A stretch of DNA of 64,000 nucleotides. Origin: FEN-987 sp964598845 (lineage in GTDB: Archaea; Thermoproteota; Bathyarchaeia; 40CM-2-53-6). Made by a program: the position numbers and the translations under genes. Of this stretch, positions 8,729 through 17,212 are shown piece by piece. The notes below the pieces were generated by a model that was not told where the DNA came from, made no database searches, and worked only from the letters and a program-made list of their open reading frames with translations. Numbering within the stretch: position 1 is the first letter of the stretch; each line of letters starts with the position of its first letter. The DNA lies in assembly GCA_964598845.1 (NCBI GenBank), contig CAZRDM010000004.1:62001-126000 (forward strand), given 5' to 3'.

Positions 8729-9677
8729 CTTGGCCAAGACAAGGATACTCTTCTGCACTGACGTACATGGATCTGACACAGTCTTCAGGAAGTTCTTGAA
8801 TGCGAGCAAGATGTACAAGGTCAACGCGGCCATAATCGGCGGGGACATTACGGGAAAAGCATTGGCATTGGTCTCGAAAAAGAACAGTACGTACGAAACA
8901 GAATTTCTGGGGAGAAAATGGGTCGCACAGAACGATGAAGAACTACGCTCGATGATCCGAGAATTCAGGAAGAGAGGCTATTACGTGCATGTGGCAGATC
9001 CAAGTTCGGTGGAGGAAATCAGATCCAATCCAGCCAAAGCCGAACAGGTACTCAATCAACGCATAGTCAATTCCATCGGAGAATGGCTTCAGCTGGCAGA
9101 AGAGAGACTGAAGGATACCGGTATGAAGTGCTACATATCGCCTGGAAACGACGACGCTTACGAAATAGATTCGGTGCTAGATTCATCTGATTTCGTTATC
9201 AATCCCGAAGCGAAAGTCGTCGTGTTAGATGGCCAATATGAGATGATTACTCTGGGAAACGCAAACATTACACCTTGGAACTGCCCTCGCGACATACCTG
9301 AAGAAAAGCTATCCGAAATGATCGAGAAGCTCACCTCAGAACTCAAGAATCCCCGACTCTCAATCTTCAATCTGCACGCGCCACCATATGATACATATCT
9401 AGACGTTGCCGCCGAACTTGATGCGCATCTTACACCGGTCATAAAGGCCGGTCAACCAAACATGATCCATGTGGGTTCAGTCTCGGTAAGAAGGGCGATC
9501 GAAAAATATCAACCACTAGTGGGTCTTCATGGACATATACACGAGTCTAAAGCCATGGAGAAAATAGGCAGAACAATCTGCCTGAATCCCGGAAGCAGCT
9601 ATTCAGAGGGAAATCTGAATGGCGTTATTGTTATTCTCGACGGAGAAGCGAAGGACCACATGTTCATTAGCGGTTAG
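8721..9677 (+). CDS. Calcineurin-like metallophosphoesterase (copy 2)
   Basis: A 318-residue metallophosphoesterase. Metal ligands are present in order: FCTDVHGS, IGGDITG, SPGNDDA, FNLHAPPYD and LHGHIHE. The start is TTG 8721, overlapping the upstream nucleotidyltransferase gene by 8 bp; a second TTG at 8730 is also possible. It is a close paralogue of 2484-3431. Known family chemistry is hydrolysis of phosphomono- or diesters. Coupled to a nucleotidyltransferase, the simplest inference is that it removes or degrades what the transferase makes. Cytosolic: no signal peptide or membrane segment. Confidence 0.88.
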   Translation: MNDLAKTRILFCTDVHGSDTVFRKFLNASKMYKVNAAIIGGDITGKALALVSKKNSTYETEFLGRKWVAQNDEELRSMIREFRKRGYYVHVADPSSVEEIRSNPAKAEQVLNQRIVNSIGEWLQLAEERLKDTGMKCYISPGNDDAYEIDSVLDSSDFVINPEAKVVVLDGQYEMITLGNANITPWNCPRDIPEEKLSEMIEKLTSELKNPRLSIFNLHAPPYDTYLDVAAELDAHLTPVIKAGQPNMIHVGSVSVRRAIEKYQPLVGLHGHIHESKAMEKIGRTICLNPGSSYSEGNLNGVIVILDGEAKDHMFISG

Positions 9678-9891
9678 GAATAGAGAATCCCCCTAGACAC
9701 GAGAAAAGACCCAAAGCATCAACCATCTTCATGCGCAGAGCTTCTAGTAAGTGAAGCTATCACGTGAACCTCCAAGAATCCGTGCTTCCATGTCCACTCG
9801 CGGCAGGAGTAACTCACCAGAAGCGCGGACCAAACCCAACATCGTACCCGATATCCATCAAATGATTACAGTAAACACTAGACTGTCCCGG

Positions 9892-11292
9892 CTAGTCTAT
9901 GACTGGGAACCTCATATGCCAGTCTGTGGCCTGCTCATAGGCGTAACCGACGCGCAGTACAGTTGACTCGTCGTAGCCTCTTCCGATAATCTGCATCCCG
10001 ATCGGTAAGCCACTCCCCGAGAAGCCACACGGTATGGATAGAGCAGGCAGACCGGTCAAATTGAATGGTGCAAGGTAACGCACAAGTGCGCTATCGAGGC
10101 TTTCTTCAAGATCACCGAACCTAACGGTCTGTTGACCTACTTCCGGTGCTACCATGGGTTCGGAGGGAGTCACAATCACGTCGAACCGATCGAATAGGTT
10201 CGTGATTTGGGTGAAGATCACAGCACGAATTCTCAGGGCTTGTATATAGTATGTGGCTGGAATGAACATGCCTTGTTCAAGCAGCAGGCGAACGTCAGGT
10301 TGGAAGTCACCTGCTCTTTGTTCGATTGATCGCTCGTGATAGGCGCTAGCTTCGCATGAGTCAAGCGTGGTGTAGGCTGCCATGATCTCAGGAATGCAGG
10401 GAAATTCGAACTCGACCATGCGGCATCCCAGATCTTTCAACAGATCGATCGCGGATCTGACTGCTTCAGCCACCTCCTTGTCGCAGTGTTCATAGAAGTA
10501 ATTTGTCGGGACGCCAACCCTAAGACCTGATATTCCAAGCTTAACTTCCTCCAAATAATCTGGTACCGGGAGCCCAGAGGATGTTGGATCTAGTTCATCG
10601 CGGCCTGCCATTATTCTAAGGAGCAGAGCTGCATCCTGCACTCTTTTGGTGATAGGTCCTGCGTGATCGAGTGACCAGCTCTCTGGAAAGATACCAGTGC
10701 GGCTCACACGGCCGTATGTGGGCTTTAGCCCAACCACTCCACAGAACGAGGCCGGAATCCTTATGGATCCACCAGTATCTGAGCCTGTGGAAGCGATTGC
10801 GGAGCACGCTGCAATCGCTGCGGCTGATCCTCCACTAGAGCCACCTGGTATGTGCCTTAGGTTCCATGGATTTCTGGTGGGAGGAGTAATCCCTCCTAAA
10901 GCGAATTCATGTGTGTTAAGTTTTCCCAGCACAATTGCCCCGTTCAGCTTCAATCGCCTAACAACTGTGCAATCGGTTCTTGGAACGTAATCCTGCATGA
11001 GCTTCGAGCCACACGTTGTGCGGATTCCAGCAGTTTCGTAAAGATCTTTGATTGAGACAGGGATTCCGTGAAGAGGCCCAAGGTCTTGTCCTGCTTTGAG
11101 TTGAAGCTCAGCGGCCTCAGCCAGTTTGAGGGCACTTTCTCCGCACACAGTAATGTACGCTTTCAGTTTGTTGTCTGTGTGGTCAATCTGATCTAGGAGT
11201 AATCGCACTATCTCCGATGGACAAGTTTCGCCACGTCTTATTTTTTGAGCGACCTCGAGTAAGCTTAGTTTCCTTAACTCAGTTATCTTCAG
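9892..11292 (-). CDS. Amidase-signature family amidase (GatA/AtzE-like)
   Basis: An amidase-signature hydrolase with the Ser-cisSer-Lys triad visible: GIPVSIKDL (Lys), GGSSGGSAAA (cis-Ser) and GSDTGGSIRIPA (nucleophile Ser). It hydrolyses amides to acids plus ammonia. An annotated-type start would be GTG 11208. However, the frame stays open and family-like upstream (ELRKLSLLEVAQKIRRGE, a normal amidase N-terminus) to about 11292, where only CTG (11292) or ATA (11286) could initiate. That extension overlaps the stop of the GatC-like gene, suggesting coupled translation. With no GatB nearby, a catabolic amidase is more likely than tRNA amidation. Confidence 0.85.
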   Translation of the reverse strand: MKITELRKLSLLEVAQKIRRGETCPSEIVRLLLDQIDHTDNKLKAYITVCGESALKLAEAAELQLKAGQDLGPLHGIPVSIKDLYETAGIRTTCGSKLMQDYVPRTDCTVVRRLKLNGAIVLGKLNTHEFALGGITPPTRNPWNLRHIPGGSSGGSAAAIAACSAIASTGSDTGGSIRIPASFCGVVGLKPTYGRVSRTGIFPESWSLDHAGPITKRVQDAALLLRIMAGRDELDPTSSGLPVPDYLEEVKLGISGLRVGVPTNYFYEHCDKEVAEAVRSAIDLLKDLGCRMVEFEFPCIPEIMAAYTTLDSCEASAYHERSIEQRAGDFQPDVRLLLEQGMFIPATYYIQALRIRAVIFTQITNLFDRFDVIVTPSEPMVAPEVGQQTVRFGDLEESLDSALVRYLAPFNLTGLPALSIPCGFSGSGLPIGMQIIGRGYDESTVLRVGYAYEQATDWHMRFPVID

Positions 11293-11551
11293 ATTGCTTC
11301 ATCCTCCCAATCTCTCTTAGTCTCGCAAGGTATGTAGTCGGCTCGAGTTCCTTGGGAAGATGCAGCTTAGAGAGTGGCTGGAGTGTTTCCAGCGTTTGAT
11401 TCAGAAAGGAAGTTAGAATCTGCAGTCTTTCCTCGCTCAGCGAGACCGTCAACAACCTCATAGCTTTTCGAAGATCATCGACGGTAATCCGTTGCAACTT
11501 GCATACCTCTGATGGCATCGGCAAGAATGATTTGCAAAGCTTTGATGCCAT
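11279..11551 (-). CDS. GatC-like small amidase partner
   Basis: A 90-residue protein with the helical pattern of GatC/AtzG-like subunits: VSLSEERLQILTSFLNQTLETL followed by a Pro-rich segment LPKELEPTTYL, the part that wraps around the amidase subunit in GatCA. It lies immediately upstream of the amidase on the same strand; its stop at 11279-11281 falls inside the extended amidase reading frame. Inference: it stabilises the amidase as a two-subunit enzyme. Identification is from pattern only. Confidence 0.6.
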   Translation of the reverse strand: MASKLCKSFLPMPSEVCKLQRITVDDLRKAMRLLTVSLSEERLQILTSFLNQTLETLQPLSKLHLPKELEPTTYLARLREIGRMKQSEDN

Positions 11552-11787
11552 TTAAGGGCTTGTGCCCCTTCTAGTCGAGGCACATGGCATCAGCTAACCT
11601 GAGTCTAAACAGCTCTTTGGCGACTGATGGAACAAGATGCATGTTGACTTGCAAAGGTGGAGAATGTCTCGGAACTAGCCTAAGCGAGTGCGAAATTCGG
11701 TCACCACTCTTTTTGGTCGGAGAGCCGCTAGGAACTTGAACAGAATAGAGCCTCAAGTGATTGCTCGCGGACCGTGGAGGAAACGGA

Positions 11788-12672
11788 TTGAACTATCGAA
11801 CTAGAGGAGTTCTACTTGTGATGGGAGCTGCGTTTCTCTGGGGTACGATTGGAATTTGGGTCAAGGTCGTATATTCTGAGACAACAATGGGCCCAATATC
11901 GCTTGCGTGGTTCAGATTTCTTTTCACGATTCCTGTATTGGGGCTCGCGACGGTCAGTCAGGGGTACCGATTTTCGTTGACGCTACGGGAGATTGGACTC
12001 TTTGCAGTGTTCGGGTTCTGTGGTATAACGATGTTTGAAGTGCTTTACTTCGTTTCCTTCGCCTATACCAACGTTCAGCATGTTGCGGCGCTGATATACA
12101 CTGCACCTGCTTTTGTCGCCATCTTGTCAAGGTTGATTCTGAACGAACGTCTAACTCGCGGCAAGATAGTCGCTGTGCTGGTTTCTATGCTTGGAACATT
12201 TCTACTGATGGGCGTTGCAAGAGGTGAGCCACTGTTTGGGTCACGGAGTCAGATCGGCGACTGGTTGGCCGTTGGTGCAGGTGTGTCGTACTCATTTTGG
12301 TACATATTCGGGAAACTACTAGGAAAGAATCGCGCACCCGCCATGACTAGCTTCCTAGCAATGTCATTTGGCACGATATTTCTTCTTCCAATCATGATCG
12401 CATTTGAAGGTGTGCGCCCGCCGGAGAGCATAATTGCTTGGAGCTTGGTTGCGTTCATAGGAATAGTACCGTCGGCGATAGCGTATCTGTTGTATTTCGC
12501 AGGACTCAATTTGATCGATGCTACCGAGGCCAGCGTCATCGCGATTACGGAGCCAGTCACGGCTGCAATCCTGGCGTTCTTGCTTTTCCAGGAGTCTCTT
12601 TCCCCTGATTCGTTTCTGGGATTCGCTCTAATTATTGGCAGCATCTTGCTGATATCGTCGACCCGAACGTAA
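11788..12672 (+). CDS. EamA/DMT-family transporter
   Basis: A membrane protein of about 294 residues with ten predicted helices in two EamA repeats. The first begins at GVLLVMGAAFLWG; the second begins near WLAVGAGVSYSFWY and ends in ITEPVTAAILAFLLFQE. DMT-family proteins export or exchange metabolites, often amino acids. TTG 11788 is preferred because GGAGG lies 7 bp upstream; an earlier TTG exists at 11761. It points towards the second threonine-synthase-like gene, with which it may be co-expressed. Confidence 0.88.
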   Translation: MNYRTRGVLLVMGAAFLWGTIGIWVKVVYSETTMGPISLAWFRFLFTIPVLGLATVSQGYRFSLTLREIGLFAVFGFCGITMFEVLYFVSFAYTNVQHVAALIYTAPAFVAILSRLILNERLTRGKIVAVLVSMLGTFLLMGVARGEPLFGSRSQIGDWLAVGAGVSYSFWYIFGKLLGKNRAPAMTSFLAMSFGTIFLLPIMIAFEGVRPPESIIAWSLVAFIGIVPSAIAYLLYFAGLNLIDATEASVIAITEPVTAAILAFLLFQESLSPDSFLGFALIIGSILLISSTRT

Positions 12673-12765
12673 CCAATTTCGCCATGGATTCTCGCTTAGC
12701 CACTTTGATCAACCGAATAAGTCCAAATAGCTCTTAACTGATAGCTCCCAGAAGGCGCTGTAGCA

Positions 12766-14001
12766 ATGAGCTACACTAAGGTACTACGGTGCGTGAGTTG
12801 CAGCAAGGAATTTGATCCGAAACGAATTGTCTACACATGCGATAGATGCGGCGAGAGACTCGACGTCCTGTACGATTACGAGTCGATCAAGAGCAGGATA
12901 GGAAAGGCCGAGCTCGCCAGCAGACGGGGTTCTTCCACTCCAAAGTATCGTGAGTTTCTACCAATCTTTGATTTCAACAAAGTTCCATCACTGGGGGAAG
13001 GCGGGACCCCCCTCGTTCACTGCCGTAGGCTTGGTGACGAACTTGGAATCAAGGAACTCTATGCAAAGGATGAAACCAGAAACCCTACTGGCGTTTTCAA
13101 AGATCGAGCAACAGTGCTTGCAGCAAACAAGGCTCTGGAATTCAATCGGAAGATTGTTGCCATAGCGTCCACCGGAAACGCTGCAGCGTCAATGGCTGCG
13201 TACGCAGCCAAAGCAGGGGTAAGATGCAATGTATTCGTACCTGAAGAGACACCCATCGGCAAAGTAAGCCAGTCTATAGCCTACGGGGCGAACATCGTAC
13301 AGGTAAGAGGGAACTATGATCAAGCTTATGACTTGACAATTGAGGCCTGCGAAGCTTTCGATTGGTACAATTGTAACCCTGCATTGAATCCGTTTAGGAC
13401 TGAGGGAAAGAAGACCATCGCATACGAGTTATGTGAACAATTTGATTGGGAGCCTCCGGACTGGGTGGTCGTTCCGATCGGAAACGGTTGCAACTTGGCT
13501 GGTATTTGGAAGGGGTTCAAAGAGTTCAGTGAGCTTGGTTTCATTTCAAAAAAACCTCGAATGGTTGGCATTCAACCCACTGGATCTAGCCCTGTTGTGT
13601 CAGCATACAAGAACAAGAAAGATTTCTTCGAACCTGTTAACCCTAATACCTTGGCTGGCGCGCTAGCCGTAGGCAAGCCTAGAAATTTCATTAAGACTGT
13701 CAGGAGTCTGAAAGAATCCGACGGTACTGTAGAATCCGTCACGGACGATGAAATACTCGAAGCCCAATCAATGCTCGCAAGAACAGAAGGAATCTTCGGT
13801 GAGCCAGGTGGAACGGCTCCCGTAGCAGGTATGATCAAATTGGTTCGAAATGGGATCATGGATCCGGACGACAGAATTTGCTGCGTAGTTACTGGAAATG
13901 GGCTTAAGGATCCGGAGGCACCTCTCAAATACGGTCGCAGGCCAAGTGTGATAGAGCCGAATGTCGAAGCTTTGCGGACGATTGGATTCACAAAGGGCTA
14001 G
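12766..14001 (+). CDS. Threonine synthase-like PLP enzyme (copy 2)
   Basis: A 411-residue fold-type II PLP enzyme. An N-terminal zinc-ribbon-like segment has CVSC and CDRCGE. The PLP lysine is in NPTGVFKDRA, the substrate loop in ASTGNAAAS, and the phosphate-binding glycine stretch in PIGNGCNLAG. It is related to copy 1 at 3738-4925 but diverged, so the two may act on different substrates; at least one could be the biosynthetic threonine synthase. It follows a DMT transporter with a 93 bp spacer. A short AT-containing stretch lies upstream but no strong promoter box is visible. Confidence 0.87.
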   Translation: MSYTKVLRCVSCSKEFDPKRIVYTCDRCGERLDVLYDYESIKSRIGKAELASRRGSSTPKYREFLPIFDFNKVPSLGEGGTPLVHCRRLGDELGIKELYAKDETRNPTGVFKDRATVLAANKALEFNRKIVAIASTGNAAASMAAYAAKAGVRCNVFVPEETPIGKVSQSIAYGANIVQVRGNYDQAYDLTIEACEAFDWYNCNPALNPFRTEGKKTIAYELCEQFDWEPPDWVVVPIGNGCNLAGIWKGFKEFSELGFISKKPRMVGIQPTGSSPVVSAYKNKKDFFEPVNPNTLAGALAVGKPRNFIKTVRSLKESDGTVESVTDDEILEAQSMLARTEGIFGEPGGTAPVAGMIKLVRNGIMDPDDRICCVVTGNGLKDPEAPLKYGRRPSVIEPNVEALRTIGFTKG

Positions 14002-14168
14002 AGATGCGCTGGTGGCTAAACCGAATCTCTATGTCTACTCTCTCCTCAACTCCCTCTCCTCTTTCTGCTCACCAAACGCAGTCTTCGATCAAGACATGCG
14101 TTAGATACGATCTGTCGGAACGTAGGAACAAGTTCTGGCGAAGAGCGGGAGGAGAAGTGTTTGCGTAA

Positions 14169-15288
14169 TTACGCTTGTACTGTGATGGGCGGTGTCTCTT
14201 CCCCCATTAGAGTGCCATCGATGCCGTATTTGTAGTACTTTCCTTCACACGGTGGGTCTTTTGCCACCCAAGCTTCTCTTTTCTTAGGAACCCAGATTAT
14301 TGAGTCTAAGGTCTTTCCGCGGTTTGGCTCAGCGTCAGCCGGATTTGGATGTCTGCATATTGAGTTTGGATAGTTAACGTGATCACGTAGAACTCTCATC
14401 GAGGTACTCTAGATCGATGCTATTAGCCTGCGCTTCCAACAATCTCCGCATTCTATTGGCCCGTATGTGGGTGTCAGGGGATTTCTCTTTGATGAGATCC
14501 TTTTCAATTCTCATTCTCTGTGAGAGAAAGTGGTTCGCGTGAACTATCATCTTATCCGAATAGATTAGGTCGTAGTCGTTCGGTGTAGCCTCAATGTCAT
14601 AAAGCTCGCCGTTCAAATCAGCGATGACGTAGTTAAGCGAATCTGCACGCGTAGCTCGCACAATTGCTCCTATCGCGTCCCCGATAGTCTTCTGGTAGAG
14701 GGCTTCACGCGTTACCACGAGTGAAGGGACTCCGAGCTTTGATTGCTCACACGTTAGGGCGTTGATGCACATTGCTATCCCAGCCGAGTTCATTCCTTTC
14801 ATGCTGGGCACGCCTGCATAAGTGTACGTCAACACGTCCGGTCCGTCCTTTCGTCTCACAGTTACCAGTACAGCGCAGTCTCCGTTCAACCACGGGTCCA
14901 GTGCTTCATCCTCATTCTGACCCACATAGATCTCGCCACCGACCGTAGCCTCACCACCAACAGCAAAGGCAGTGCACTTCCGGAATAGTCTCGGATAATA
15001 CATCTCAGGGAACGCTATTACCATCACAAGCTCGTGAAGGGAGATGCCTGCGCCTTCGGCTGTCCCTTTGATCTCCTCCGAGATTTCAGGCGAGTAGTTC
15101 TCAATGAACGGAATGTACTTCTTTGCTTCTTTGAGAACTTGGTCCTTATCCAGGTGAAAGTTTCTACTATAGAACGAAAAATGCGACTGCACCAAGCGAT
15201 TAATGAGGTCCTTGAAACGTTTTCCGTACTCATTTCCCCGATCGATGGGCGAGCCTGAGCAAGCTACAACTTGATGACCCTTCTCCAA
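14169..15288 (-). pseudogene. C45-family acyltransferase/N-acyl hydrolase, frameshifted
   Basis: The N-terminal 300 residues (stop at 14383) belong to the C45 / acyl-CoA:6-aminopenicillanate acyltransferase-like Ntn-hydrolase family. The autocatalytic Cys is in RKCTAFAVGG and the following YVGQNEDE is characteristic. The frame then ends early, while the expected C-terminus (VLRDHVNYPNSICRHPN... to KYYKYGI) continues in another frame from 14399 to 14169. One extra or missing base near 14396-14400 explains this. Family members hydrolyse or transfer acyl groups on amino acids and fit the N-acyl amino acid theme here. It is either a recent pseudogene or a one-base sequence error. It is divergent from the aminotransferase. 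Confidence 0.75.
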
Positions 15289-15491
15289 GCCTACATGACT
15301 CCGGACAAGATATTCCGAGGCACGATAGATATACCGGTTTTGAAGACCTTTCGCATCTAGAAATCGGAGTGCGAACAGGTCTCATGGAGCTACTTGTGTT
15401 CTCGAAGAACGCTCTGAGTTGCCTTGGTTATTTTGTTGTTGCGAAAATTTGAAATCACTTCGTATATCTTGAACAGTTTTGGGTTTGAGAC

Positions 15492-16805
15492 ATGGGAGAG
15501 GCTGTTCTCAGTGAAACGGCGTACGCGAAACGTACGCCGAAATCTCGTATGATGTTCGAGCGCGCCAAGAAAGTTGAGCCTGCAGGTGTCTCTTACAGAA
15601 TTCGTTTCTTCGATCCCTATCCCTTCTTCGTAAAGGAGTCAAAAGGAGCGCAGCTCATTGACGTTGATGGCAATGTGTATACCGACTACTGGTGTACACA
15701 TACAGCTATGATACTGGGACACAGGCATCCTGTCGTGATGGAGGCCATCATGATGCAGGCGGAGAAAGGATGGCATCCAGGTCTGGCGCATGAGCTTGAG
15801 GTAGTGCACGCGGAAGCGATAACGAAGCATGTGGCCAATGCGGAGATGGTTCGCTATGCCAGTTCCGGCAGCGAGGCCCTACTCTTTGCGATTCGTCTTG
15901 CAAGGACTTTCACGAAGAGATTGGGTGTTGCCAAGTCTGAGGGAGGGTGGCATGGTCCATACGATCCAGTCCACATAGCGTTGAGGCCCCCCTTCGACGC
16001 ACCTCCTTCGGGAGGCATTACGAAGGGGTCGCAAGAAGATACCGTGGTTGTTCCATTCAATGACCTCGAGGGCTTTCTCAATCGCACAAAGGGCAAGGAA
16101 TTGGCGTGTGTCATTGTTGAGCCGGTTATGGGAGCAGCCGGAATGATATCGGCGGAGAGAGACTTCCTCAAAGGTCTGAGAGAATATTGTGACAGGACTG
16201 GAACTCTTCTGATCTTCGACGAGGTTGTCACAGGATTTCGGCTTGGTCTGAGCGGAGCGCAGGGGTACTTCGGCGTGAAACCAGATGTCACTGTCTTGGG
16301 CAAGATTATTGGTGGCGGGATACCGATTGGTGCGGTCTGTGGGAGACGAGATATCATGGAACACATGGATCACACAAAGTACGTGGGCTTAGACTATGCA
16401 TATCACGGCGGGACATTCTCGGGGAATGCCATCAGCCTTGCTGCAGGCCTAGCTACAATGGATGTCCTCGAGCATACTTCCGTATACGAGCATATCGACA
16501 AGCTTGGGGGTCAGCTACGCGACACTCTGAATGCGATATTCGAGGATGCGAAGTTTCCTGCGCAAGTCACAGGCGTTGGGTCGCTTTTTGGTATCCAGAT
16601 GACTAATAGAAAGCCCCTGAAAGATGCAAACAGCTACCTGTTCTATGATCGCACCCAATCGAGAAAGATGTTCTATCACTTCCTTGAGACCGGAGTACTG
16701 ATCCTTAACCCAGAGATGTTGCATGGATGCATTAGCTCATCTCACACCGAAGACGACATTAGGCATTTGACTTCGACCGTCGAACGCTTCGTCAAGACTA
16801 AGTGA
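15492..16805 (+). CDS. Class III aminotransferase (glutamate-1-semialdehyde aminomutase-like)
   Basis: A 437-residue PLP enzyme with the class III aminotransferase layout: YASSGSEALLFAIRLAR (PLP phosphate contact), IFDEVVTGFR (Asp to pyridine N) and VLGKIIGGGIPIGAV with the PLP lysine at about residue 270. Similarity is to glutamate-1-semialdehyde aminomutase, but no tetrapyrrole genes are near. In this amino-acid-degrading neighbourhood it more likely acts as an amine or omega-amino acid transaminase. ATG 15492 is the natural start. A decayed dehydrogenase lies just downstream on the other strand. Confidence 0.85.
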   Translation: MGEAVLSETAYAKRTPKSRMMFERAKKVEPAGVSYRIRFFDPYPFFVKESKGAQLIDVDGNVYTDYWCTHTAMILGHRHPVVMEAIMMQAEKGWHPGLAHELEVVHAEAITKHVANAEMVRYASSGSEALLFAIRLARTFTKRLGVAKSEGGWHGPYDPVHIALRPPFDAPPSGGITKGSQEDTVVVPFNDLEGFLNRTKGKELACVIVEPVMGAAGMISAERDFLKGLREYCDRTGTLLIFDEVVTGFRLGLSGAQGYFGVKPDVTVLGKIIGGGIPIGAVCGRRDIMEHMDHTKYVGLDYAYHGGTFSGNAISLAAGLATMDVLEHTSVYEHIDKLGGQLRDTLNAIFEDAKFPAQVTGVGSLFGIQMTNRKPLKDANSYLFYDRTQSRKMFYHFLETGVLILNPEMLHGCISSSHTEDDIRHLTSTVERFVKTK

Positions 16806-16864
16806 TGATCTTACGTGACTGCAACATCAGAACGTTTTCAAGATGCCTGACTTATCATTGTCTT

Positions 16865-17086
16865 TCAGATCGATGTGTGTTCTAGAACGTCACTGGCCTT
16901 ATCGGTTACCATTACCCCCAATCCTTCTAGGGTTTCCAAGGAGTTCCTCTACATCGTTGCTATCCATACTGTTATCGATGTCAATGGCGCCCACTAGCTC
17001 TATCTAGGGCCTGGTGAGAAGGATCTTCACGATCCCTCCTACGATGGGTCCTAAACCGATTTTACGAGCCTAATCTTACTCAACAT
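16865..17086 (-). pseudogene. Decayed DapB-like/2,4-diaminopentanoate dehydrogenase-like N-terminus
   Basis: Read on the minus strand from ATG 17086, the sequence gives MLSKIRLVK, a one-base gap, then GLGPIVGGIVKILLTRP, an in-frame stop, IELVGAIDIDN and, after another shift, GVMVTDKASDVLEHTS. This is the Rossmann nucleotide-binding start (G-x-G-P-I-G) and first acidic strand end (AIDID) of the dihydrodipicolinate-reductase / diaminopentanoate dehydrogenase family. At least two frameshifts and two stops are present and the C-terminal two thirds is gone. It sits where an amino-acid catabolic enzyme would fit, behind an aminotransferase. Confidence 0.65.
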
Positions 17087-17212
17087 GCTGCACCCTTGTT
17101 GCCGGCAAGCAGATAGCAACCTACGCAAATAGAGATTCGATTATCGCGCATGGAATAAACGCGAAACCCCTTTAGACCAGTGGACATTGGCGCTACCCCG
17201 GTATAGCCCCTC

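Noticed and set aside
11571..11756. Minus-strand 61-codon frame upstream of the GatC-like gene
   Set aside because: Pro- and Arg-rich, no recognised domain and no supporting context. Possibly a degraded gene, but not supportable.
15854..16366. Minus-strand 170-codon frame inside the aminotransferase gene
   Set aside because: It is antisense to a clear class III aminotransferase, so a shadow frame.
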